From NCBI GenBank assembly GCA_003552485.1, contig PUMX01000527.1:1-5177 (forward strand): 5,177 bases of DNA, given 5' to 3'. A program made the position numbers and the translations under genes. How positions within the stretch are numbered: the stretch's first letter is position 1; each line of letters starts with the position of its first letter. This document shows, piece by piece, positions 1 through 4,825 of this stretch. This DNA comes from Candidatus Hydrogenedentota bacterium (GTDB lineage: Bacteria; Hydrogenedentota; Hydrogenedentia; Hydrogenedentales; SLHB01). The notes below the pieces were generated by a model. That model did not search any database and had not been told where the DNA came from. It saw only the letters and a program-made list of their open reading frames with translations.

Positions 1-105
1 CCCATGCCTTCAATGCGCACGACGGCCTTTCGGTGCCCGGAATCGGCCCTGAGCGGTCATCCCCCCCTTATCCTGAGCGACTGGTCCGAATGCCCTTCCG
101 GACAT
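1..105. other. Unassigned flank beyond the last cassette gene
   Basis: I see no convincing gene here. The plus-strand frame open across this stretch continues antisense through the 114-1037 gene and has no family-like content. On the minus strand this DNA follows the stop of the HEPN-like gene. A second attC would be expected here if that gene were a complete cassette, but there is no RYYYAAC/GTTRRRY pair at usual attC spacing. The cassette may be truncated, or it may have fused to resident DNA at this point. Confidence 0.4.
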
Positions 106-140
106 GCCAACCTCTACGAACTACGTTCACTCGAGGTTGC
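106..140. repeat. Imperfect hairpin over the 3' end of the HEPN-like gene
   Basis: GCCAACCTC (106-114) faces GAGGTTGC (133-140). The stem is about 7-8 bp with one unpaired C (107), and an inner GAAC/GTTC pair lies in the loop. It covers the stop codon (114-116) of the minus-strand gene. There is no U-rich tract, so it does not look like an intrinsic terminator. At about 35 nt it is well short of a normal attC, although the bulged base and AAC/GTT outer ends recall one. Its function is unknown. Confidence 0.3.
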
Positions 141-1037
141 AACGCTCGGCTTGGCGGTACCCTCGACTGGCTCAATTTTCGCAACTGTTGCCTCCAGAAG
201 TGCTCTGTACTCTATGTAACACAGACGAGCCTTTCCATACTCTTCAAGGTTTACCACCCGCACCGCTTCCAAATCCAGTGGCGGAGCACCACCGTACAGG
301 TAGCTGACCGCCAACTTGCCCGGTATATCGGCCAATTCGAACCCGCCTCCGCCCAGTTCTCTAAGCTCCTGAGCTTGTTTGACTTGACGGGTAACCGTGC
401 GCGTATGGCCGACCCCGAGGCGAGGACCAATAGAATGGGCTGTGAGGTTGCGGTAGTCCCGAGTTGCCAGAATGTAGCTCGGCGAATTCATTTCCCGCAG
501 CGCATCCATAAGACCGGAAGAACCTGGCCAGATCTGGATAAGCTTCGCAAGGCGTTCTTCCTTCTGTTTCCGAGTTAAGAACTTCGGCCTCTCGTCGGGC
601 GTTCTCGGCTCACCCTCCAGGCGATCCAGGTATGAACGGTCGATGCTGAGGCGTACCTGATGAAATGCCGTCGTTGCCACAGTGGTTATTGTGTCTCGGA
701 TTGAGGCGGGGCTGAGCAGGCATTCGTGAGCCAGGGAGTCCAAAAATTCACTCCGCAACTCCCATGCGTCTTCTTTGTTCCGACCTTCAAGAACCATGCT
801 CCAAGCATGCCAACGACGAAGAGAACTGTTCCAGCCGTTCAGTAGATTTGTTAGTTCCCGAAGGTCGCATTGGATCATCGCATCTGCGAGAACGTGCCAC
901 TTACGGCCTCCAATAAAATCGAAGTTATACCCGAGAATTCTGCCACCAGGCTCCAGGGGCAGTTCATGTACGTGGACGAGATACTCATCAAATGCATCCC
1001 GAAGCAGCTTGGCATGATTGATCTGGTCTTGGTTCAT
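114..1037 (-). CDS. Uncharacterised protein with a HEPN-type RNLTAH motif, integron cassette gene
   Basis: This is a 307-residue protein of unknown function with no signal peptide or membrane segment. The clearest feature is R196-N-L-T-A-H201, inside RDYRNLTAH. It fits the R-x4-6-H signature of HEPN domains, with the usual polar residue after Arg; in characterised HEPN RNases these residues are catalytic. The surroundings are largely helical, and a GGGGFEL stretch and a YLYGGAPPLDLE segment follow. HEPN proteins are common as toxins and in phage defence, but that role is inferred here. The ATG at 1037 lies 13 nt beyond the R' box of an attC, the normal geometry for a cassette gene, and no strong ribosome binding site is visible. 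The last dozen residues (KPSVATSSERSS) look low in constraint and may come from a fusion with flanking DNA. The coding region is well supported by its length and composition. Confidence 0.8.
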   Translation of the reverse strand: MNQDQINHAKLLRDAFDEYLVHVHELPLEPGGRILGYNFDFIGGRKWHVLADAMIQCDLRELTNLLNGWNSSLRRWHAWSMVLEGRNKEDAWELRSEFLDSLAHECLLSPASIRDTITTVATTAFHQVRLSIDRSYLDRLEGEPRTPDERPKFLTRKQKEERLAKLIQIWPGSSGLMDALREMNSPSYILATRDYRNLTAHSIGPRLGVGHTRTVTRQVKQAQELRELGGGGFELADIPGKLAVSYLYGGAPPLDLEAVRVVNLEEYGKARLCYIEYRALLEATVAKIEPVEGTAKPSVATSSERSS

Positions 1038-1050
1038 GGAGCGTCTCGCC

Positions 1051-1140
1051 GCCTAACGACTTTCTTCACCCGCGCCCACGCGCGGCGGATTGAGCGAGAG
1101 GCGAAGCGTCCAGGGCGGCGGGTGGAAGTACTTGTTGGGC
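1051..1140 (-). other. Integron attC recombination site (90 bp)
   Basis: Read on the minus strand, the site opens with GCCCAAC (1140-1134, R'' box, RYYYAAC) and closes with GTTAGGC (1057-1051, R' box, GTTRRRY). These two boxes pair with one mismatch. Inside them, CTT-C-CACCCGC pairs with GCGGGTGAAG over 10 bp, leaving one unpaired C on the R'' side. That matches the extrahelical base that gives attC sites their orientation, and it points in the same direction as the two genes. The remaining central part forms the variable terminal structure. The total of 90 bp is in the normal attC range. It lies between the stop of the HNH gene and the start of the HEPN-like gene, exactly where a cassette site should be. 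Confidence 0.88.
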
Positions 1141-1148
1141 ACAATGGG

Positions 1149-1880
1149 CTAGATGTCCCATACAATCTCACATGCGAGATACTCGCCGATGACTAGCTTG
1201 ATTTTGACCTGGTCTCCATAATCGATGGCGTGGTAACGATACCGCCCTTCTTGTACCTCGACCCAATCGTTAACCATTAAGTCTTGCGTCATCGTTTCGC
1301 CGCTCGCGGCCTGGAGCGCAAATTGCGCGACAATTACCCTCTGCATGCCTCGGGATACGATCTCGCCAAAGACCTCAGTGACATGGCTTGCCTCGAACTC
1401 ATCACGTTGTCCATCATCCATCAATTCGATCGGTCGCCACCAAACCGATCCCGGCTCATCCTTAAACGGCTGGCTCAACTCGAACGCCGCATGCCCTCTC
1501 GCAAGTTTTTCAACGACATTCTTGACTCGTTCTGGTTCGATAGAGAACCTAGTCTGGCCATGTTCAACAGTCTTTCCCGCTTCTATCCTCGCGCGTAACG
1601 CTGGATTTCGCTTGAGGATTTTCGCCACGCCTGCGCGCCTGATCCGTTCCGGATCAGCGGAACCGGCAATGACTGCCTCTACGAGACAGGCCAAATATTC
1701 CTCATCCAACGAGAACCCGCTATTGCATGATCTACACGCGGCAACGATGGGGAGATTCTCGGGCAGGGGCGCATCCAAGAAAACTCGCGATGGCACGTGT
1801 TCGCGTGTCTCTTCCAGTCCGCCGCAGTAAATGCAGCCGACAAGGAGACGCTCATCTGCGAAATTCTTCAGTTGGTCCAA
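1149..1880 (-). CDS. HNH-type putative endonuclease with Cys4 zinc site, integron cassette gene
   Basis: This is a 243-residue protein. Residues 16-19 (CIYC) and 49-52 (CRSC) form a likely Cys4 zinc site. Between them lies the EHVPSRVFL segment with H28, and N53 directly follows the second Cys pair (CRSCNSGFS). This C-x2-C / (D/E)H-x-P / C-x2-C-N arrangement is typical of HNH nucleases, which cut DNA with a ββα-metal fold. The remaining roughly 180 residues match nothing I recognise and may set substrate or partner binding. The start is TTG at 1880: an AAGGAG box sits 6 nt upstream, no in-frame ATG or GTG lies between it and an upstream in-frame stop, and the N-terminus leads straight into the zinc site. 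An attC follows the stop. Catalytic activity is inferred; some HNH-like proteins act without cutting. Confidence 0.8.
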   Translation of the reverse strand: MDQLKNFADERLLVGCIYCGGLEETREHVPSRVFLDAPLPENLPIVAACRSCNSGFSLDEEYLACLVEAVIAGSADPERIRRAGVAKILKRNPALRARIEAGKTVEHGQTRFSIEPERVKNVVEKLARGHAAFELSQPFKDEPGSVWWRPIELMDDGQRDEFEASHVTEVFGEIVSRGMQRVIVAQFALQAASGETMTQDLMVNDWVEVQEGRYRYHAIDYGDQVKIKLVIGEYLACEIVWDI

Positions 1881-1882
1881 CT

Positions 1883-1926
1883 GCCGCTCCTTCCTAGGAC
1901 GAAGCCGCTACGCGGAGAAGGGCGGC
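1883..1926. repeat. Bulged 10-bp hairpin next to the HNH gene start
   Basis: GCCGC-T-CCTTC (1883-1893) pairs with GAAGGGCGGC (1917-1926) over 10 bp with one unpaired T (1888). An inner CCGC/GCGG stem with a 3-nt loop (1905-1915) caps it. GTCCAAC (1875-1881), which matches an attC R''-type box, abuts it on the left, but no GTTRRRY box is found on the right. It could be half of a damaged attC or a leader structure that hides the ribosome binding site. I cannot decide between these. Confidence 0.45.
1887..1892 (-). promoter_or_regulatory. Ribosome binding site fixing the TTG start of the HNH gene
   Basis: AAGGAG on the minus strand, with 6 nt between it and the TTG at 1880-1878. This is the best start signal in the region and decides for the non-ATG start. 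The box lies inside the stem of the 1883-1926 hairpin, so folding of the leader could mask it. Confidence 0.65.
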
Positions 1927-1948
1927 TGCGCCGTGTGAATTTTAGAAT

Positions 1949-2003
1949 GTAGCCTCACCCCCTCATCGCTGAGGGGACGTTCCAGCACGAACCGTGAGGC
2001 TAC
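1949..2003. repeat. Nested inverted repeats able to form a three-way junction
   Basis: A perfect 10-bp outer stem (GTAGCCTCAC at 1949-1958 with GTGAGGCTAC at 1994-2003) encloses two hairpins. The first is CCCCTCA/TGAGGGG (1959-1976), with a 4-nt loop and directly abutting the outer stem. The second is GTTC/GAAC (1979-1992), with a 6-nt loop. The structure ends 6 nt before the ATG of the integrase fragment. Its position at the 5' edge of that gene suggests either a mobile-element terminus, since IS91-like elements end in hairpin-forming sequences, or a leader structure. The only GAGG box (1996-1999) upstream of the ATG lies in the outer stem. Confidence 0.6.
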
Positions 2004-2009
2004 GCGACC

Positions 2010-2327
2010 ATGAAACCAGCAACCCCGTCCGACTTCAACCGGCTGTACGAGACCCACCTCAAGCACCTCAAGCTCAAGGGCCTGCAACCCAAGACCATCG
2101 AGGCCTATGCCCGCGCCATTCGGCGCATCGGGGCCTACTTCGACCACCGCATCGATGATCTCTCCGAAGCACAGCTCATCGAGTACTTCACCGATCTCCT
2201 GGAGGCCCACTCGTGGAGCGCTGTGAAGCTCGATCTCTTTGGCACAGGCTCACGATTCCCCGTGTCGGTCCTTCTTGCCCACAACGGGACCAGCATGATC
2301 TGGTGGCCGCATCAGCGCACCTCGTAG
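2010..2327 (+). pseudogene. Truncated XerC/XerD-like tyrosine integrase, N-terminal domain only
   Basis: Residues 1 to about 76 form the SAM-like, core-binding N-terminal domain of a tyrosine recombinase: YETHLKHLKLKGLQPKTIEA, then AYARAIRRIGAYFD, then an LSEAQLIEYF helix. This sequence type is familiar from the integrase gene carried just upstream of IS91-family transposase genes. Intact members have about 300 residues and end with the R...HxxR...Y catalytic domain. Here homology stops after SWSAVKLDL (about position 2236-2241). The last 25-30 codons to the TAG at 2325 are out-of-context read-through. With no catalytic Arg, His or Tyr, it cannot recombine DNA. The transposase that usually follows is absent. 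It is not an integron IntI. The family assignment is from memory of the sequence type. Confidence 0.8.
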
Positions 2328-2731
2328 CCCTTCACCGGCACTCGAGCGAAGGCCTCCGCCGCATTGATCAGCACGGGCCGGATTTAGCCGAGGCGGCTTT
2401 CCGCGAATCCCTCGCCGAAGCGGATGCGGCGGAAGTGGCCGCACCGCCAGTGCGGAGGCACGGAGCCGTGAACGCTGTCGGCGGACACACCGGCTGAGTC
2501 ACCCAATTCCCGCCGTCCACCGATCACGATCCGGTCGTAGGTCCGGGCCAGCTTGCGCTTTAGCCGTGTGTCCTTCTTCGGACCCAGGCCGCGCAGCCGC
2601 TGCAGCAACTCCGAACGATCCGGCCGGCGGGCCTGCTTGGCCTCGGGCAGGTTCAGGTGCAGCATGACCTTGGCGAGCTGGTAGACCGCCTTTTCGAACG
2701 ATGCCAGCGGAAAGGTGTTCTGTTCGGAATG
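2312..2731 (-). pseudogene. Degraded gene for a conserved protein of unknown function with PHWRxGHFR tail
   Basis: The minus-strand frame reads coding-like from HSEQNTFPLASFEKAVYQLA (about 2731) through GLGPKKDTRLKRKLARTYDR to VPPHWRCGHFRRIRFGEG, then hits TAA (2384-2386). The same frame continues in register as IRPVLINAAEAFARVPVKGY to a TGA at 2312-2314. The tail PHWRxGHFRxxxxG followed by a W-I-R-P-V-L stretch is one I recognise from many uncharacterised bacterial proteins. The TAA sits where Trp (TGG) would be expected. Upstream of 2731 the frame stays open to 2935 but loses family character, so the N-terminus is missing or frameshifted. The function of the family is unknown to me. Confidence 0.6.
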
Positions 2732-2988
2732 GCCCGCGGGCCCACTCCTCAGCCTCCTGCCGGCCAGTACAGCACAACGCTTTTGACAGGATTCGAGCTT
2801 GCCGGTGATCGCATGAGCCGCGCGCGAGAAACGCGGGTTCGACCAGTTGCAGGGGGACCACGGGATTCTGCACCCTCGCCAGAGCCCCCTCCGAACGGGG
2901 AACCATCCCGCCCGGATGAACAACCGGCTATGCATTCGGGGCGCCGCTTGTTAGAGTCCCGATGAAACATTGGGCAGGAGGAACGGTC
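2732..2988. other. Gap with no convincing gene
   Basis: Several overlapping frames are open on both strands, but none shows a recognisable domain or a good start signal. The minus strand here may hold the scrambled 5' part of the pseudogene at 2312-2731. The only clear signal is AGGAGG at 2976-2981, which serves the plus-strand ATG at 2989. Confidence 0.4.
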
Positions 2989-3432
2989 ATGGAAGTCAGT
3001 TTCAGAGGCCAAGTCTACGAGGTGGCCCATGATCATTACCTAGGCAGGAAATCCGGCCTGTACGGTCTGAGAAGTCGCTTCACCGGCGGTTCGATCTTCC
3101 CCGCCGCGAAAACTGACTGCCGGCCCTTTCTCAACGAATCGAAGCCGCATCGTGGATCAAGCTGATGGAAGTCGCCGATCCTTGAAATTGTTTTGGAATC
3201 ACACCGTATTCATGCGCACGAGGCCGGATGCAATACCAATGGAAAAGGATCGGTAACCGTTATCTACCTTCCGTATGCAGACCCGTCTCTCGATAGGGTC
3301 GGCGAGGATTTCATCACCTTCTCGGCTGCGTAGGTGACCGCCGCTCACGGTACGCGTTTCAACCGCATCCGGGGACTCCAGGCGGTGGAGAGCTTCACGT
3401 CCTGGCGGCTCAGCCGGTATCGCCGCGGATGA
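2989..3432 (+). pseudogene. Possible decayed small gene with two in-frame stop codons
   Basis: A textbook AGGAGG (2976-2981) stands 7 nt before the ATG at 2989. The first open segment (58 residues, MEVSFRGQVYEVAHDHYLGR onward) ends at TGA 3163-3165. Without any frame change the next 55 codons (EIVLESHRIHAHEAG, then SVTVIYLPYADPSLDRVGED) run to TAG 3331-3333. A further 32 codons (TAAHGTRFNRIRGLQ, then SFTSWRLSRYRRG) run to TGA 3430-3432. All three segments look protein-like and share one register, which suggests one gene of about 147 codons broken by nonsense mutations. An alternative is a local frameshift: from about 3117 another frame reads LPALSQRIEAASWIKLMEV up to a TGA at 3183. I recognise no family. 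The first 58 codons alone could be a real small gene. Confidence 0.35.
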
Positions 3433-3449
3433 ATATTCTCAAAAAGCTC

Positions 3450-3480
3450 TTGATTATGGCGCCTTAATGGCGCCTATAAT
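3450..3480 (+). promoter_or_regulatory. Promoter of the RHH-methyltransferase-nuclease operon
   Basis: The -10 box at 3475-3480 is a perfect TATAAT. The best -35 candidate is TTGATT (3450-3455), with a 19-bp spacer that is longer than the optimal 17. Transcription should begin 6-8 nt after the -10, about 3486-3488, which is the ATG of the RHH gene itself. The first message would therefore be leaderless or nearly so. The spacer is filled by the ATGGCGCC repeats, so a bound repressor would block RNA polymerase. Confidence 0.65.
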
Positions 3481-3486
3481 GGCGCA
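3456..3486 (+). repeat. Three ATGGCGC direct repeats, likely operator
   Basis: ATGGCGCC at 3456-3463 and 3467-3474, and ATGGCGCA at 3479-3486, are spaced 11 and 12 bp apart, about one helical turn. They fill the -35/-10 spacer, overlap the -10 box and reach the start codon. RHH repressors typically bind short tandem repeats as cooperating dimers on one DNA face, so these are the natural target of the protein encoded just downstream. Each full repeat also holds the palindrome GGCGCC. Confidence 0.6.
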
Positions 3487-3683
3487 TGGTGAATCATCCA
3501 TCCAAAGCTACCGAGTCTCGTCCCCGCACCAACCTGCGGCTTGAACTGGAAGTTTGGCAGGCGATCGACGCTGCCCGCAGGTGCCGGCCCGGAAGCGTTT
3601 CGCGAAACACATGGATTACAGAAGCGGTGCTGGAAAAACTGGCGCGTGAGAGCAACGGCGCTGAAAGGAGAGGGGCCGCATGA
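3486..3683 (+). CDS. Small ribbon-helix-helix (Arc/MetJ/CopG-like) putative transcriptional repressor
   Basis: This 65-residue protein shows the RHH order: a short β-strand with alternating residues (RTNLRLEL, about residues 14-21), helix A (EVWQAIDAARR, about 22-32), a turn with Gly36, and helix B (SRNTWITEAVLEKLA, about 39-53). RHH proteins dimerise and insert the paired strands into the major groove. The gene is first in an operon, overlaps the methyltransferase start by ATGA, and has three direct repeats in its promoter. Autorepression of the restriction-modification operon is the likely role, in place of a helix-turn-helix C protein. The ATG at 3486 lies 5 nt after TATAAT, so no Shine-Dalgarno fits; GTG at 3489 is an in-frame alternative. 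An antitoxin role is possible but no toxin is adjacent. Confidence 0.75.
   Translation: MVNHPSKATESRPRTNLRLELEVWQAIDAARRCRPGSVSRNTWITEAVLEKLARESNGAERRGAA
3666..3670 (+). promoter_or_regulatory. Ribosome binding site of the methyltransferase
   Basis: AGGAG with a 9-nt gap to the ATG at 3680, placed inside the end of the RHH gene. Because the RHH message itself appears leaderless, this is the first good Shine-Dalgarno in the operon and may make the methyltransferase the better translated product. Confidence 0.55.
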
Positions 3684-4825
3684 ACAGCTTCTACGAGTTT
3701 TTCGCAGGGGGGGGTATGGCGCGCGCCGGACTCGGCCCCCGATGGAATTGCCTTTTCGCCAACGACTTCGATTACAAAAAAAGCCGCGTTTACGAGAAGA
3801 ACTGGGGCACGGGGGTGCTCAAGACGGGCGATGTCCGCGAGCTTGCCACAAGGGATCTTCCCGGCCACGCGAATGCCGTATGGGCGTCATTTCCTTGCCA
3901 GGACCTCTCTCTGGCTGGTGGCGGTGCTGGCCTAAAAGGCGACCGGTCCGGCACCTTCTGGCCCTTCTGGAATCTCATGCAGGCCCTCATGCGCGAGGGC
4001 AGGTCGCCGGAAATCATCGTTCTTGAGAATGTCTGCGGCACGCTCACTTCCCATGGCGGGAAGGACTTCGCCACGATCTGCGGTGCCTTCAGGCAGGAGG
4101 GTTACCGCTGCGGCGCAGTCGTTATCGACGCGGCGCTCTTCGTGCCGCAATCCCGCCCGCGGCTCTTTATCATAGGCGTTCGCGGCGATATTGAGGTTCC
4201 CGCTGACCTTGAGGTCGAATCCGCATCTGCTCTATGGCATACCCGTGGTCTTGCGACGGCCTACAAATCTCTGCCCGCCGCCGCGAAGAAGAACTGGATT
4301 TGGTGGGGCTTCCCGGAGCCGCCGCCGCGAAATTCATGCTTCGCCGACCTGATTGACGACAAGCCCACCGGTGTTGACTGGCACACGCGGGAAGAGACGC
4401 GGCACTTGCTCGGCATGATGAGCGATGTGAACCGCGCCAAGGTCGAGAAGGCCAAACGCGCCGGGCGGCGCATGGTTGGTGCAATCTACAAGAGGACCCG
4501 GCTAGACGAGCACGGCCTCAAGATCCAGCGCGCGGAAATCCGCTTTGACGATGTAGCCGGATGCCTGCGCACCCCGGCCGGGGGATCGAGCCGGCAGCTC
4601 ATCATGGTGGTCAATGGCAAGACCGTGCGCTCTAGGCTGATATCGAGCCGCGAGACGGCTCGGCTCATGGGGCTACCCGACGAGTACGAACTTCCCGAAA
4701 ACTACAACGAAGCCTACCACCTAACCGGGGACGGTGTTGTGGTCCCTGTCGTCCGGCATCTGGCATCAAATGTGATGGAGCTTATCCTAGGGAATCAAAA
4801 ACACGATACCCGAGAGGCGGCATGA
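3680..4825 (+). CDS. DNA (cytosine-5)-methyltransferase of a type II restriction-modification system
   Basis: This 381-residue enzyme transfers a methyl group from S-adenosylmethionine to C5 of a cytosine in its target site and so protects host DNA. The motifs appear in the standard order: I FFAGGGMARAG (7-17), II AND (28-30), III GDV (50-52), IV FPCQ (71-74) with catalytic Cys73, VI ENV (116-118), VIII QSRPR (157-161), IX RLISSRETARLMGLP (319-333) and X GDGVVVPV (350-357). The target recognition region lies roughly at 170-300. The length is normal for the family and no motif is broken. The ATG overlaps the RHH stop by ATGA, with AGGAG (3666-3670) 9 nt upstream, so translation is probably coupled. 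The stop overlaps the next gene in the same way. The recognition sequence cannot be read from the protein by eye. Confidence 0.95.
   Translation: MNSFYEFFAGGGMARAGLGPRWNCLFANDFDYKKSRVYEKNWGTGVLKTGDVRELATRDLPGHANAVWASFPCQDLSLAGGGAGLKGDRSGTFWPFWNLMQALMREGRSPEIIVLENVCGTLTSHGGKDFATICGAFRQEGYRCGAVVIDAALFVPQSRPRLFIIGVRGDIEVPADLEVESASALWHTRGLATAYKSLPAAAKKNWIWWGFPEPPPRNSCFADLIDDKPTGVDWHTREETRHLLGMMSDVNRAKVEKAKRAGRRMVGAIYKRTRLDEHGLKIQRAEIRFDDVAGCLRTPAGGSSRQLIMVVNGKTVRSRLISSRETARLMGLPDEYELPENYNEAYHLTGDGVVVPVVRHLASNVMELILGNQKHDTREAA

Larger units (their letters stand above)
106..1881 (-). mobile_element. Two-gene integron cassette cluster without an integrase in view
   Basis: Two minus-strand genes follow one another in cassette fashion: the HNH gene, its attC 8 nt after the stop, then the HEPN-like gene 13 nt after the attC. 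The attC orientation, judged from the side of its bulged base, agrees with the direction of both genes. No intI gene or attI site is visible. The right edge abuts an integrase-fragment region and the left edge lacks a recognisable second attC. The cluster therefore looks like a small array, or the eroded edge of one, cut off from its integrase. The outer boundaries given are approximate. Confidence 0.65.

Noticed and set aside
33..578. Plus-strand 181-codon open frame
   Set aside because: It lies antisense to the HEPN-like gene, has no domain-like content or good start signal, and is explained as a shadow of that gene.
1875..1881. Second complete attC at the right edge of the HNH gene (GTTGGAC as R')
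   Set aside because: No matching RYYYAAC box exists at attC spacing on the minus strand, and the bulged base lies on the wrong side for that orientation. Kept only as an attC-like hairpin.
2010..2240. Integron integrase (IntI) near the attC
   Set aside because: The N-terminal residues match the XerC-like integrase type linked to IS91-family transposases, not the IntI N-terminus, and the catalytic domain with the IntI-specific insert is absent.
2384..2935. Intact 183-residue minus-strand gene
   Set aside because: The first roughly 68 residues lack protein-like character and the conserved tail is cut by an in-frame TAA, so it is treated as a pseudogene.
3163..3165. Selenocysteine or programmed read-through at the in-frame TGA
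   Set aside because: No SECIS-like hairpin is evident just after the TGA, and a second stop of a different type (TAG) follows in the same frame. Simple decay is the better explanation.
3429..3467. A 12-codon leader peptide (MNILKKLLIMAP) before the RHH gene
   Set aside because: There is no ribosome binding site, and the predicted promoter lies within or after it, so it would not be on the operon message. Chance is sufficient.
3456..3486. Short CRISPR-like repeats
   Set aside because: Units are 8 bp with 3-4 bp between them, far too short for repeats and spacers. Their overlap with promoter boxes explains them better as an operator.
3541..4026. Plus-strand 161-codon open frame spanning the RHH and methyltransferase genes
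   Set aside because: It is out of frame with both well-supported genes and rich in Arg, Gly and Pro as expected from high-G+C shadow frames.
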